A stretch of 62,024 nt of DNA, taken from NCBI GenBank assembly GCA_902363045.1, contig CABIYX010000016.1, positions 1 to 62,024 of the forward strand, written 5' to 3'. Below the pieces are notes generated by a model. The model worked only from the letters and a program-made list of their open reading frames with translations, had not been told where the DNA came from and did no database searches. Made by a program: the position numbers and the translations under genes. Below are positions 24,013 through 33,897 of the stretch, one piece after another. Source of the stretch: Clostridiales bacterium (GTDB lineage: Bacteria > Bacillota > Clostridia > Oscillospirales > Oscillospiraceae). The number at the start of each line of letters is the position of its first letter. Position 1 is the first letter of the stretch.

Positions 24013-25089
24013 ATGAAAAAAAGAGTCGGGATCCTGACCTCGGGAGGCGACTGCCCGGGGCTGAACGCCACGCTGCGGGGGGTAGCCAAGGCGCTGTATC
24101 AGCGCATGGGGGAGAATGTGGAGCTCATCGGCATCAGCAACGGCTATGCCGGGCTCATCAACGGGGACTGGCGGGTGATGGAGCCCCATGAGTTCTCCGG
24201 CATCCTGACGGTAGGCGGGACCATCCTGGGAACCAAGCGCACCCCCTTCAAGCTGATGCGGGTGGTGGAGGAGGACCAGGTGGACAAGGTGGCCGCCATG
24301 AAGAAAAACTATCAGGAGATGAAGCTGGACTGCCTGCTGTGCCTGGGGGGCAACGGCACCCACAAGACGGCCAACCTGCTGGCGGAGGAGGGGCTGAACA
24401 TCATTGCTCTGCCCAAGACCATCGACAACGACATCTTCGGCACCGATGTGACCTTTGGGTTTCACTCCGCCATGGAGATCGCCACTGAGGCCATCGACCG
24501 GGTCCACACCACCGCGGGCAGCCACAGCCGGTGCATGGTGGTGGAGCTGATGGGCAATAAGGCCGGGTGGCTCACCCTCTATGCCGGTATCGCCGGCGGA
24601 GCGGACATCATCCTCATCCCGGAGCTCCCCTATACCATTGAGAATGTATGCGCCGCCATTGAGCGCCGGGCGGCCCAGGGGAAGCACTTCTCCATCCTGG
24701 CGGTGGCCGAGGGAGCGATGGACGCCAAGGAGGCCCGGATGAAGCGAAAGGAGCGGATGGCGAAGCGGGCGGAACAGGGCTATACCACCGCTACCAACCG
24801 CATTGCCCGGCAGATCGAGGCCCTGACCGGGATCGAGACCCGGATCTGTGTCCCCGGCCACATGCAGCGGGGCGGGAGCCCCTGTCCCTATGACCGGGTG
24901 CTGGCCACCCAGTTTGGGTCCTATGCTGCCAAGATGGTGGAGGACGGGAACTACGGCGTCACGGTGGCCATGAAGAACAACCATGTGGGGGAGAACCGGC
25001 TGAAGGATGTGGCCGGAAAGAGCCGCCTGGTCCCGGAGGGACATGGGATGCTGGAGGTGGCCCGCCGCATGGGGATCAGCGTGGGCTGA
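24013..25089 (+). CDS. 6-phosphofructokinase (PFK-A family)
   Basis: A 358-aa enzyme phosphorylating fructose 6-phosphate, the committed glycolytic step. Motifs are TSGGDCPGLNA, GGNGTHKTA, PKTIDNDI and PGHMQRGGSP. At the phosphoryl-donor positions (E. coli numbering 103, 104, 124) it reads N-G-K, because GGNG replaces GGDG and PKTIDND replaces PGTIDND. Gly104 favours ATP while Lys124 is typical of PPi-dependent enzymes, a mixed signature seen in the long group III PFKs. The donor cannot be fixed from sequence. The start at 24013 follows GGGGAGGAG. Confidence 0.93.
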   Translation: MKKRVGILTSGGDCPGLNATLRGVAKALYQRMGENVELIGISNGYAGLINGDWRVMEPHEFSGILTVGGTILGTKRTPFKLMRVVEEDQVDKVAAMKKNYQEMKLDCLLCLGGNGTHKTANLLAEEGLNIIALPKTIDNDIFGTDVTFGFHSAMEIATEAIDRVHTTAGSHSRCMVVELMGNKAGWLTLYAGIAGGADIILIPELPYTIENVCAAIERRAAQGKHFSILAVAEGAMDAKEARMKRKERMAKRAEQGYTTATNRIARQIEALTGIETRICVPGHMQRGGSPCPYDRVLATQFGSYAAKMVEDGNYGVTVAMKNNHVGENRLKDVAGKSRLVPEGHGMLEVARRMGISVG

Positions 25090-25434
25090 ATGGCAAACAG
25101 CCGATCCATTTCTTTTGACCCGTCAGAAAGGCGGCGTAAGACAGTGAGAGCAAGACCCGGCGTGGAGATGGAACGATCCGTCCCCATGCCGGGTTTCGTA
25201 TGTTCAGATGGGGCGAAAAAAGGACAGCGCCTATGCCGGACTGAGCTGCTCAGAGACATACGGCCACAGGGCCGGCATTTGCCTGGTGCTGCGTATGCGG
25301 AACGGATCGTGTTGAGGTCCGCTCTCTTCGTCATAGCGAGAAATACCGCTCAGCACAGGGGCCAAATCTCCCGCCTCTTCGTGAAATGCATATTTTCGGC
25401 GTGAACTGTACACCAGCGGCCCGGTGGAATGCGC
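25090..25434. other. Intergenic stretch after the phosphofructokinase
   Basis: No gene is supported. It holds a probable weak terminator at 25155-25197; the rest, up to the promoter at 25435, shows nothing recognisable. An open frame over 25090-25404 has no ribosome binding site and no family pattern. Confidence 0.5.
25155..25197 (+). terminator. Probable weak terminator after the phosphofructokinase
   Basis: An 11-bp stem with one wobble (25155-25165 with 25184-25194), ending in only TTT. Confidence 0.45.
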
Positions 25435-25440
25435 TATAAT
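25435..25440 (+). promoter_or_regulatory. -10 element upstream of the giant secreted protein
   Basis: A consensus TATAAT, but no -35 match at the right distance. Activation by another factor, or an alternative start, is possible. Confidence 0.4.
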
Positions 25441-25475
25441 AAAATCAGATCGGTATCTCATTCAACGGAACACAT

Positions 25476-25529
25476 CGCGGGATCAACGACGCCTCCTGTT
25501 GGACAGGGAGATCTAGGGAGGATCCCGCG
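25476..25529 (+). promoter_or_regulatory. Structured 5' leader of the giant protein mRNA
   Basis: A perfect 9-bp stem CGCGGGATC/GATCCCGCG (25476-25484 with 25521-25529) encloses a smaller hairpin (25494-25499 with 25503-25508). It ends about 20 nt before the AGGAGG site. Confidence 0.4.
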
Positions 25530-25563
25530 CTGTGACGGGGAAGAGAAACAAGGAGGAGAGTTT

Positions 25564-28500
25564 ATGAAAAGTCAGATCTGGAAGCGGCTGACTGCCATGA
25601 TTCTTGTGTTGGTCATGACGGTTGCACTGCTTCCCACAGCGGCCTATGCAGCCCTGCTGAGCAATGACCCCAAGTATAACCGGGAGATCTTGTCCCGGAT
25701 GGAGGAGATTTGCGGCAGCGAGGAGGAGGCTGAGCGGTATTACAGCCTGCTTCAGCAATACGACCTGCTGGACGAGGATGGGAACGCCGTGGAAAGCTGG
25801 TCCATCATGATGGACGGCAAAGAGGTCACACTGGAGGAATTGCGCGCGGTGCTGGACGGGGCCTATGACCCCGAGCAGCTCGTGTTTGTGGACGGAACGC
25901 CCATTTCTCTGGCTGATCTGGCGGTGATCCTCGAAATTGAGGATTACATCGCCTATTTGCGGGATACCTACTATACAGCGCACCAGTGGACGCAGGAGCA
26001 GCAGGACAGCCTGAACAGCCTGCTGGACCAGATCGGTACCGAGGGCATAGAAGTGGCGCCTGCGTCAGATGATAAAGAGCCCAACCCATTTTTTCGCCAC
26101 GAAGTGCAGGTGCGGATCACAGCTTTTGAGCAGATCACACCCGATGAGTACAGAATTCGATTTGAGATCGGCCAGGCATATCCCGGAACAGAATATTCCT
26201 TTGATTGGGAAGCTATTCCTGGCACCCAGGCGATCCAAGAGGAGACGCGCCGCGGAACGGTCAGGATGACATCCGATGAAGAAGGGTATGCTTCCGCCGA
26301 GCTTGTGATCAAGCTGGACAATGAGAATGATCCAGAAAAGCCTGTTCATGCCTCAACACAAAGAGTCTGGTATCTCAAAATGGAAAATGCCAAAAACTGC
26401 TTCTTTTGGGATGGACAGAACAGGCTGCCCTCAGATATGTGGTGGTATTTTACATCGCCGTTTGGAGAATTTGTCAACCGGGATGACCCGACTGTTGAGA
26501 TCGAGGAGATCACTGTCCCGCCCGGCACATACTATCCGGGGCAGTACATACCGATCACCATCAGATTCTCCAAGTCGTTATATTCCGGAGATGTCAATGT
26601 GAGTTATGAAGGAGAGGACTGTCAATGCCTTAGTTCAACTGGTACGGGGAACACGTTCACATACTTTTACAAAGTGAAGGAAAAGGACAATGCGGCGTTT
26701 TCTGATTTTACTCTTACCTATCGGGATGGCAACGGAAAATACATTCAACAAAATGTCCACGTTGATGGCGTCAAACTGGAAACTCCGCTGAAAAGCGATG
26801 CCTTCGACTCTTTCGATGCCCTGATCCGCAGATACGATCCGACTGCTCCTGTGCTGGAGGCTTTCATTCGCCTCAACGATGACCCTGACCGGTGCGCATG
26901 GCTGATGCAGGAGGTGCAGCAGGACGAGGATGGCCGGTTCTATATCCCCGCCGATGTTCTGGGCGCCTCCATCGATTTTGGAAAGACGAAATATCCGTTC
27001 TACCTTACAACGGAGTCTCTGACAGGCAGCGAAATTGAGGCGTACATCCCTGTTCCGATGAACGTGGGAGAGGAAGAGATAGACTATATGGCGGAGATGT
27101 ATCTGTACGGCGACCTTGTTGTGGATGGGCGCGGAACATTTCAGCCGTTTAGCATTACCACGCAATATCCGGAAAAGTTTATCACGGAGAAAGACCTCTC
27201 CGCCGCGGTAACCGTTAAGAAGCAGGGGACGGACGAAGATTATGCCTTTGAAAATCCCACGGATCCCGTGATCTATGTGCAGAGCGATATGCCGGATATT
27301 CAGGCGTCCATCGTGCTGCACGACACAGGTTTCGCATTCGGTGACACGACCAAGACTGCCGTGGCCGGGACAGAGGAGGCCGGGGAGGCCGACTTTGTGT
27401 GGGCGTCCAGCAATCCCCAGGTGGCCGCGGTAGACAAGAACGGTAAGATCACGCCCACCGGAACCAGCGGTACAACAGAGATCACCCTCACCGCCCGGAA
27501 CGGCGGTATCGAGGGGAAAGCGGTGACTGTGACGGCCACCTATGTTGTGGACGGAACCACGTTTGATTCTTTGCAATTTGCCGCCGGTCTGACTCCCTTC
27601 CTGATGATTCCAAACAACGAACTCACTGGGGATGACGGGCAGGCTGTGACGGTCTACTGGTCCAGCAACCTGTGTGATAAGAACGGGGATACCCCGACGG
27701 AATTCCATGTTGAGCTGGAACGGAACGGCCAGCCGGTGGATTTGAACGGTGAAACGGAGGGGACCGGCCTGACCATCACTGGTACGGCAAAGCAGCCGGC
27801 CTCCAGCGTCACGATCCCGGGAGACGTTCTGATATACGACTATAACAGCGGAAGCAACAAATTTACTGTGACCGTTTCTGCACAGTATGAGGACAAGGAG
27901 TACCGGGCACAGGCTTCCATCAGCCTGGAGGCCAAGCCTGCTCAGGTTTCGCTGGACAAGCTGGACAGCTACTACATTTTGGATACCGCTGGCAGAGTGG
28001 ATATTGGCTGGAATGTGAGTAAGCTGGACCGTGCCAGCGGCGCTGACCTGAACGATCTGTTGAAGTTCCAGATCACAAAGGGCGGTCAAAATGTGCCTGC
28101 GGAGATCAAGCCGGAGCTGGATAACGGCTCCGCCAGCGGTACCTTTACCCTGAAGGATCTGGAATTTGACGCCGACGAGGGTGACCCGTCCAGCTACCGG
28201 CAGGTGTATACCGTGACCCTCCAGGCCAAAAACGGCGAGGACAGCACATGGAGCTATGACTCCTTCCTGTTGTATGTCTATGACGCCGATGCCCTGAAGA
28301 TCATGGTGGACGCTGCATCTGCGGACAGTGCAATACAGATGTCCAATATTGCGGAGATCTCTCAGATGAGCCAGGAGCAGATCCTGGCCCTCAAGCGGGA
28401 TATTTATCTGAAAAATATCATCTCCGTGAACTACGGCGAATACGCCTGGAGCGAAGTGGCCGATCAGATCATATGGAAGTCGGCGGACAGCAAGGTGGTC

Positions 28501-31500
28501 TCGGTAAACTATCAGCAGGGGACGCTGTACGATAACATCGAAAATTTCTCCTATACCTCTTACCGCCCCACCGCGGACTTCGGCCTGTCCGGTCTGACTG
28601 ACGGCAGCACGACGGTGACAGCCACCCACAAACTCACCGGTATGAGCGACAGCCTGGATGTGACGGTGGAGACGCTGAAGGACAAGCTGTATCTCTTCCA
28701 GTGCTATCCACAGACTGAGACGACCCTGACCTTCGAGAAGTATACCAACGCGGAGCATACTGCCACAGAAAAGGTCACGCTTAGCTCGGACAGCACCGGC
28801 GCGGCGGCCTATTATGCTGAGTACGGCATCGCCAGCGACGTCTACTGTGAAGCAACGAAGGATGGCCTTCTGTACATGGGGACTTTCTACCTCAGCCAGC
28901 TGAAGACCGGCGAGGGGGACTGGACCAGACTGGAGCGTTACCCCTGCAACAACCTCCAGCTGCGTCGGGCGGCCTACGCCTACCTCTATCTGAAAAAGCC
29001 AGATGGCACTCCCTATACCGGAGACATTACTTTCCGGGGCGGTGTGTACGTCAACGGGGATTACAAAGAGAAGGCGCTCTTCACGCTGAACAGCTCGGAC
29101 CACCCGACGACCCCGGGCGATCGGGATACTGCCGTTTCCTTGAGCAGTGACGGCAAGCTGACTGTGCTCATGGACCAAAGCCAATGGGGCGTCCCCGTCG
29201 ATCCGGGGGACAAGGTGGAATATGTCTTCCAGATCGAGACGGGAGACAGCGATTATTACCCCATTCTCTACACCGTCAACGCAACTGTAAACGAGGAGTC
29301 GTTTGTCGGTAATGGCGAGGCCATAGTCTCCTTCCGGGAAAATACAGAGGCCGGTAAGCACCCCTTCATCGCGGCCCAATCGGTGTATTACAGCGGCTAT
29401 GGAACGGCGTCCTCTGTGCTGGGCAGCACAGAGCAGATCGGACCCAGCTCCAGTCTGCCGGAGGCCAATCTGACCACAGTGGTTATGTGGTGGGACGAGG
29501 AAGCCGCGCCGGTTTCCGCTGCCGCGGTGCCTAACGCTGTCCAGCTCTATACGGACGGTTCCCGCATTCCCATCGCCGATGAGAAAGGCGAGTTCCAATG
29601 CTCCAATGAGGGCTATCCCTTCTCCAAATACCGAATCACAGACTACACTGTAAAATTCAACGAACAGACTTTGTCAGGTGTGGTGGAAAAAGGTGAAAAT
29701 GTGGGCCTGCTCCTGGAGTATTACCAGGACGGCAAGACCGTGACCCGGCAGGAGAGTCTTCCCTTCCGCCTGTGCAACATGATCGGAGTGCCTAAACCGG
29801 AAGAAACGCCGGAGCTGGTCAGCCAGATGCAGTACCTGGGCAATATTATGGGCACTACGGCAAAGGATGCCGATAAAGACTTTGGGGATGAGTTTGTTAA
29901 CGTCGCCCTCCAGCTTGTGGCCAATGACTCCTACACAAAGCCCGATGGAAGCCTGTTCTCCCTCCGTCTTGCCCCGACCAACGATCCGACCAAGTTCCTT
30001 GGCTTGATGGAAGTAAATGTTGGAAATATGTCTGACAAGGATCAGGTCACGGGCGTGTATGCCGGAGCCAACGGCGCTCAGAGCGACTTTGACTATACGC
30101 CTGGTTTGAGCGAGATCCTGACCATGACAGGGGAGAAAAACGTATATGACTATCTGCTGGAGGACTATAACAAGGTCCTCAAGCGGCAGGGCATTCGAAA
30201 CATGAGTTTCGATGTGGGCGGCTACTACGAAACACTGATCTACTATGATGACATCGACATGAAGTGGGAAATCCTCATTCTATCCGGCGGCTTCAACGCC
30301 GGCGGCGGCGTCTCCTACAATTGGAACTGGAACACCATAGTGGGTATTGTCCCTTTCACGGCCACGCTTGCCGTCGGCGGCACCGCCGAGGTCAGCATGG
30401 ATGCGCTGACGGTTGAATATTTTGATTCCGTTCAAAAATACAACAGTCTGGGCAGCGATTTTCTGACCGAGCTCCGCATTTATCTGTATCTGCGCTTTTT
30501 CGCCGGCGTGGGTATTGATTACTCGGTCATCGCCTTCAAGCTGGGGCTGTACGGCCAGATCAACATGGATATGCAGTTCCAGTGGCTCAACCGGCCCTAT
30601 ATGAAAGACGATGGCAGCATATATAATGTAGCTGATGGAGGAAAGGATGAAACACTGTCTGGACAGCATTTTGCCATTGACGGACAGATCGGTCTGGAAT
30701 TTGTGGTAAAGTTCCTGTTCATCAGCTTTGAACAGATTTTGTATTCGTACAATTTCAATCTGTTGAATGAGGCGACAGGGCAGTGGGAGACGATCCAGAA
30801 TAACTGGGCCGCCAATCAAAATGTCCACAAGGATCTTGTGGATTCCCTGCTGAAAACGGGTGGAATATCCGTACAAAATGTTGGCGGACAGCAGATGCTC
30901 TCGCTCAACCTGGCTCCCACCCTGGAGGACCGGAGCTATCTGGAGGACAAGGACTTCTCCCGCCAGTGGGGCGGGGATCCCTCCCTGTTCGAGCTGGATG
31001 AGGAAAGCGGACTTGCCAATCTGGAGCGTGATACCTATCCCTATGCCAACCCGGTCGTATCTGATGACGGCCAACTGGTGGCCTATCTCACGGATCAGCA
31101 GGATACAAACGCAAAATCGACCCGGGTGGCCTATGCGGTCAAGAGCGGCGGTTCCTATCAGAAGGGCGGCATCATTGATGACGGCGGCTACGGCGACAGC
31201 CAGGCGGCCCTGTCCGGAACAGAGGATTTCGCGGTCAGCGCATGGACCCGGCAGATGGTGGACATCAGCAAGGACAGCGGCGCAGTCCTGACCCCCGAGG
31301 ACCAGATGATGATGGCCAACGGCACCGAGGTTTATGCCGCTGTGTACGATGGAAACAGATGGTCCAGTACCCGTCTGAGTGATAATTCTGCCCCCGACCT
31401 GGCTCCTGTGGTGGCGGCCAGCGGAGGCAAGGCCTTTGTGGCCTGGCGCTCTGTGGCCTCCAGCAGCGAGGAAAACCTGGTCAGCTTTGACCAGAAGGAC

Positions 31501-32655
31501 ACCATCGTGTTCAAGGTCTGGGATGGAAGCGAGTGGAGCGAGCTCCCCGTCACCCTGTATAACGGAACCTCCGGTACGGTGAAGGGCCTGACAGCGGAGA
31601 TCTTGTCTGATGGCAGCGCCGCAGCTGTGGCCTACACGCTGGATATGGACGGAAATGAAGAGACCATCGTGGACCGGGAAATCGTCTACGCAGTGGTCGA
31701 TCTGAACGCCGCCGAGGTTGTTCGTACCATTCGGGCTACCAACGATGGCTATCTGGACGAAAACCCCCAGTTGGCGGCTGTGACCTTCCCCAAACAGGGG
31801 CAGGAACGCTTTGTGTTGGGCTGGTACACTGAGCAGGCCGTGGCGCAGGACAGCGCGGCAGTGCTGAACGGCGGCGAAGAGAGTTCTGCGCAGGACACCC
31901 TCGCTGACATCCGCTTGCTCGACTTTGACGCCAGTGGCAGCCCCATGCAGGGACTGCCCGACTCCATCAGCCAGGTGGCAGATGGATATGACGTGTCGAT
32001 CACATCCAACTTCCGCTTCACCAAGAACGCAGAGACCATTGACGATCTGTCCATCTTGTGGGTAGAGCGGGCCGAGGGGACGCTGCAGGAAGTTGGCGGG
32101 ACGGAAGGTTCTTCGGCTGAGCCCGGCAATGAGGCCGTGCCGCAGACAGAGCGGGATGTGCTCAAGGGCATCAAGTTCTACACCTACGGCCAGAACGACG
32201 AGATGATCCGCTTCACCGGTGCGGTGGATGTGGCCGAAATGGAGGACAGCACGCTGATCGACCATTTTGACGCCTATGTGAGTGATCCGGAAAACAACGA
32301 GATCAAGGCGGTCATTCTGGGGACGACCTATGGCAAGGACGGTGCGACCGAGACCCGCGTTGTTACGCTGGCCGATCCGGAGGGCACGCAGGCTCAGATC
32401 ACAGTACCCAAGCAGACCAGCGCCATGTACACTGCCACGGAAGTCTATGCGGATCAAATTCAGGTCCCCGCAGTGCTGGCTGACTATTCGACTGTGAAAC
32501 TGGGCAGTAAGACACAGATCCTTTTCACCATTGAAAACAGGGGCATTCATGCCGTCAACAAGCTGACTATCAATGTGGGCGGTACAGAGACCACGTATGA
32601 GGGATTGAACCTGCTTCCCGGCGATACCATTCAGATCCAGAGCGTTCTCACTTGA
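25564..32655 (+). CDS. Giant secreted multidomain surface protein, 3'-truncated
   Basis: A 2363-aa protein with a signal peptide (residues 1-29, ending AAYA). Recognisable parts are a helical N-terminal region with acidic repeats, several Ig-like segments (a BIG2-like one at about 550-660, NPQVAAVDKNGKITP), a Gly/aromatic-rich segment (about 1575-1725), a beta-propeller-like region (about 1830-2210), and a CARDB-like beta-sandwich (about 2290-2363, TENRG-like turn at ILFTIENRG). The last domain breaks off and the stop codon lies within relaxase-derived DNA. There is no SLH or sortase anchor, which relatives of this architecture would be expected to carry. The start (25564) has AAGGAGGAG. Probably an adhesin or extracellular scaffold. 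Confidence 0.8.
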   Translation: MKSQIWKRLTAMILVLVMTVALLPTAAYAALLSNDPKYNREILSRMEEICGSEEEAERYYSLLQQYDLLDEDGNAVESWSIMMDGKEVTLEELRAVLDGAYDPEQLVFVDGTPISLADLAVILEIEDYIAYLRDTYYTAHQWTQEQQDSLNSLLDQIGTEGIEVAPASDDKEPNPFFRHEVQVRITAFEQITPDEYRIRFEIGQAYPGTEYSFDWEAIPGTQAIQEETRRGTVRMTSDEEGYASAELVIKLDNENDPEKPVHASTQRVWYLKMENAKNCFFWDGQNRLPSDMWWYFTSPFGEFVNRDDPTVEIEEITVPPGTYYPGQYIPITIRFSKSLYSGDVNVSYEGEDCQCLSSTGTGNTFTYFYKVKEKDNAAFSDFTLTYRDGNGKYIQQNVHVDGVKLETPLKSDAFDSFDALIRRYDPTAPVLEAFIRLNDDPDRCAWLMQEVQQDEDGRFYIPADVLGASIDFGKTKYPFYLTTESLTGSEIEAYIPVPMNVGEEEIDYMAEMYLYGDLVVDGRGTFQPFSITTQYPEKFITEKDLSAAVTVKKQGTDEDYAFENPTDPVIYVQSDMPDIQASIVLHDTGFAFGDTTKTAVAGTEEAGEADFVWASSNPQVAAVDKNGKITPTGTSGTTEITLTARNGGIEGKAVTVTATYVVDGTTFDSLQFAAGLTPFLMIPNNELTGDDGQAVTVYWSSNLCDKNGDTPTEFHVELERNGQPVDLNGETEGTGLTITGTAKQPASSVTIPGDVLIYDYNSGSNKFTVTVSAQYEDKEYRAQASISLEAKPAQVSLDKLDSYYILDTAGRVDIGWNVSKLDRASGADLNDLLKFQITKGGQNVPAEIKPELDNGSASGTFTLKDLEFDADEGDPSSYRQVYTVTLQAKNGEDSTWSYDSFLLYVYDADALKIMVDAASADSAIQMSNIAEISQMSQEQILALKRDIYLKNIISVNYGEYAWSEVADQIIWKSADSKVVSVNYQQGTLYDNIENFSYTSYRPTADFGLSGLTDGSTTVTATHKLTGMSDSLDVTVETLKDKLYLFQCYPQTETTLTFEKYTNAEHTATEKVTLSSDSTGAAAYYAEYGIASDVYCEATKDGLLYMGTFYLSQLKTGEGDWTRLERYPCNNLQLRRAAYAYLYLKKPDGTPYTGDITFRGGVYVNGDYKEKALFTLNSSDHPTTPGDRDTAVSLSSDGKLTVLMDQSQWGVPVDPGDKVEYVFQIETGDSDYYPILYTVNATVNEESFVGNGEAIVSFRENTEAGKHPFIAAQSVYYSGYGTASSVLGSTEQIGPSSSLPEANLTTVVMWWDEEAAPVSAAAVPNAVQLYTDGSRIPIADEKGEFQCSNEGYPFSKYRITDYTVKFNEQTLSGVVEKGENVGLLLEYYQDGKTVTRQESLPFRLCNMIGVPKPEETPELVSQMQYLGNIMGTTAKDADKDFGDEFVNVALQLVANDSYTKPDGSLFSLRLAPTNDPTKFLGLMEVNVGNMSDKDQVTGVYAGANGAQSDFDYTPGLSEILTMTGEKNVYDYLLEDYNKVLKRQGIRNMSFDVGGYYETLIYYDDIDMKWEILILSGGFNAGGGVSYNWNWNTIVGIVPFTATLAVGGTAEVSMDALTVEYFDSVQKYNSLGSDFLTELRIYLYLRFFAGVGIDYSVIAFKLGLYGQINMDMQFQWLNRPYMKDDGSIYNVADGGKDETLSGQHFAIDGQIGLEFVVKFLFISFEQILYSYNFNLLNEATGQWETIQNNWAANQNVHKDLVDSLLKTGGISVQNVGGQQMLSLNLAPTLEDRSYLEDKDFSRQWGGDPSLFELDEESGLANLERDTYPYANPVVSDDGQLVAYLTDQQDTNAKSTRVAYAVKSGGSYQKGGIIDDGGYGDSQAALSGTEDFAVSAWTRQMVDISKDSGAVLTPEDQMMMANGTEVYAAVYDGNRWSSTRLSDNSAPDLAPVVAASGGKAFVAWRSVASSSEENLVSFDQKDTIVFKVWDGSEWSELPVTLYNGTSGTVKGLTAEILSDGSAAAVAYTLDMDGNEETIVDREIVYAVVDLNAAEVVRTIRATNDGYLDENPQLAAVTFPKQGQERFVLGWYTEQAVAQDSAAVLNGGEESSAQDTLADIRLLDFDASGSPMQGLPDSISQVADGYDVSITSNFRFTKNAETIDDLSILWVERAEGTLQEVGGTEGSSAEPGNEAVPQTERDVLKGIKFYTYGQNDEMIRFTGAVDVAEMEDSTLIDHFDAYVSDPENNEIKAVILGTTYGKDGATETRVVTLADPEGTQAQITVPKQTSAMYTATEVYADQIQVPAVLADYSTVKLGSKTQILFTIENRGIHAVNKLTINVGGTETTYEGLNLLPGDTIQIQSVLT

Positions 32656-33740
32656 ATGTAACATACTGCCATGAGAATATCAAGGCGGTATACCATGAAC
32701 TCTTTGACGAGGCTTTGGAGCGATACAACGCCAAGCAGACCAGGGCAGACCGCAAGATTGAAAACTACTATGAGAGGATACGATCCGGCAAGCAGGAAAA
32801 GCCGTTCCATGAAATCATCCTGCAAGTGGGTAACAAGGACGACATGAGCGCCGACAGCGACGAAGGACGGCTGGCGGCGGCGGTGCTGGCCGAGTATATG
32901 AAAGCGTTTCAGGAGCGCAATCCCAACCTCCGTGTATTCTCGGCCCACCTCCACATGGACGAGGCTACGCCCCATCTGCACATCGACTTTGTTCCCTACA
33001 CCACGGGGAGTAAGCGGGGGCTTGATGCCAGGGTATCGCTCAAACAGGCGTTAGCGGCTCAGGGCTTCAAGGGCGGCACCAGAGGGGACACGGAATGGAG
33101 CCAGTGGGTGCGCTCGGAGAAAGAGCAACTCTCCGCTGTGATGGAGCACCACGGGATAGAGTGGGAGGACAAGGGCACCCATGACAAGCACCTGTCTGTG
33201 CTGGACTACAAGAAAGAGCAGAGGACAAAGGAAATCGCCGCCCTGGAGACAGTCAAGGCGGAGAAAGAGAGCCAGGTGGAGAGTCAGGAGCGGCGGCTGA
33301 AAGAACTGGCACCTGCGGTGAAGAACATGGAGCGGTTGGCGGCAGATTTCTCCGCTGACCCGGAGGAAATTCTGCCGGAGGCCGGGACGCTGGAGAGCGG
33401 CAAGTCCTACCGGGAGAAAAAGGCAAAGCCCCTGCTGGCAAAAATCGTCCAGATGCTGCGCTCTCTGTATCTGGCCTATGTGGAATTGCGGGGGAAATTT
33501 AATCGTCTGCAAGGGAACTATGACCGGGCGCGGGAGGGCAACGCCCATCTGTCTGACCGCTTGATGGAGGTGAAGATAGAGAATAAGAAACTGCGGCAGA
33601 TCTCCGCCGACTATACACGGGTCAAGCGGGTCTTTGGCCCGGAGCAGGTAGCGGCGGCGGTGGAGGTGGCTAAACAGCGAGAACAGGCGGAGAAAGGCAG
33701 GAAACAGTCCCGGCGCTCTATTGACCGGGGAGAACGGTAA
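32652..33740 (+). pseudogene. MobV/Pre family relaxase, N-terminally truncated
   Basis: A frame of 362 codons matching plasmid recombination/mobilisation (Pre/MobV) relaxases from within the catalytic domain onward (NVTYCHENIKAVYHELFDEA). Motif III, HLHMDEATPHLHIDF, is intact, and the C-terminus is the usual long coiled coil (about 195-350). The N-terminal section with motif I and the nicking residue is missing. The frame opens with TTG inside the stop region of the giant gene and has no ribosome binding site, so the product is unlikely to be made or to nick DNA. It marks the left end of a decayed mobilisable element. Confidence 0.88.
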
Positions 33741-33814
33741 GAGAAGTAGATTTATACAAAGTTTTGTGATATACTGCTTTCAAATAGCGGGGCGACAATC
33801 GGGAATTATTTTTG

Positions 33815-33839
33815 CGTCTTAGGCGGATAAGGCGCACTA
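33815..33839 (+). repeat. Hairpin flanking the cargo gene (left)
   Basis: TGCGTCTT/AAGGCGCA stem with an 8-nt loop. The 3' arm ATAAGGCGCACT recurs with one change at 34548-34559. It could be part of an origin of transfer or a processing site. Confidence 0.4.
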
Positions 33840-33897
33840 TGGGTTATTTATATTGTAGCCACCAAATTTATATTAGTTTGGAAAGGAGACACTGTAT

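Noticed and set aside
25090..25404. Possible 104-aa gene after the phosphofructokinase
   Set aside because: It begins at the previous stop without a ribosome binding site, runs through a terminator hairpin and has an Arg-rich non-protein-like composition.
26635..29598. Long minus-strand frame opposite the giant secreted protein
   Set aside because: A shadow of the coding frame; no ribosome binding site, promoter or recognisable domain.
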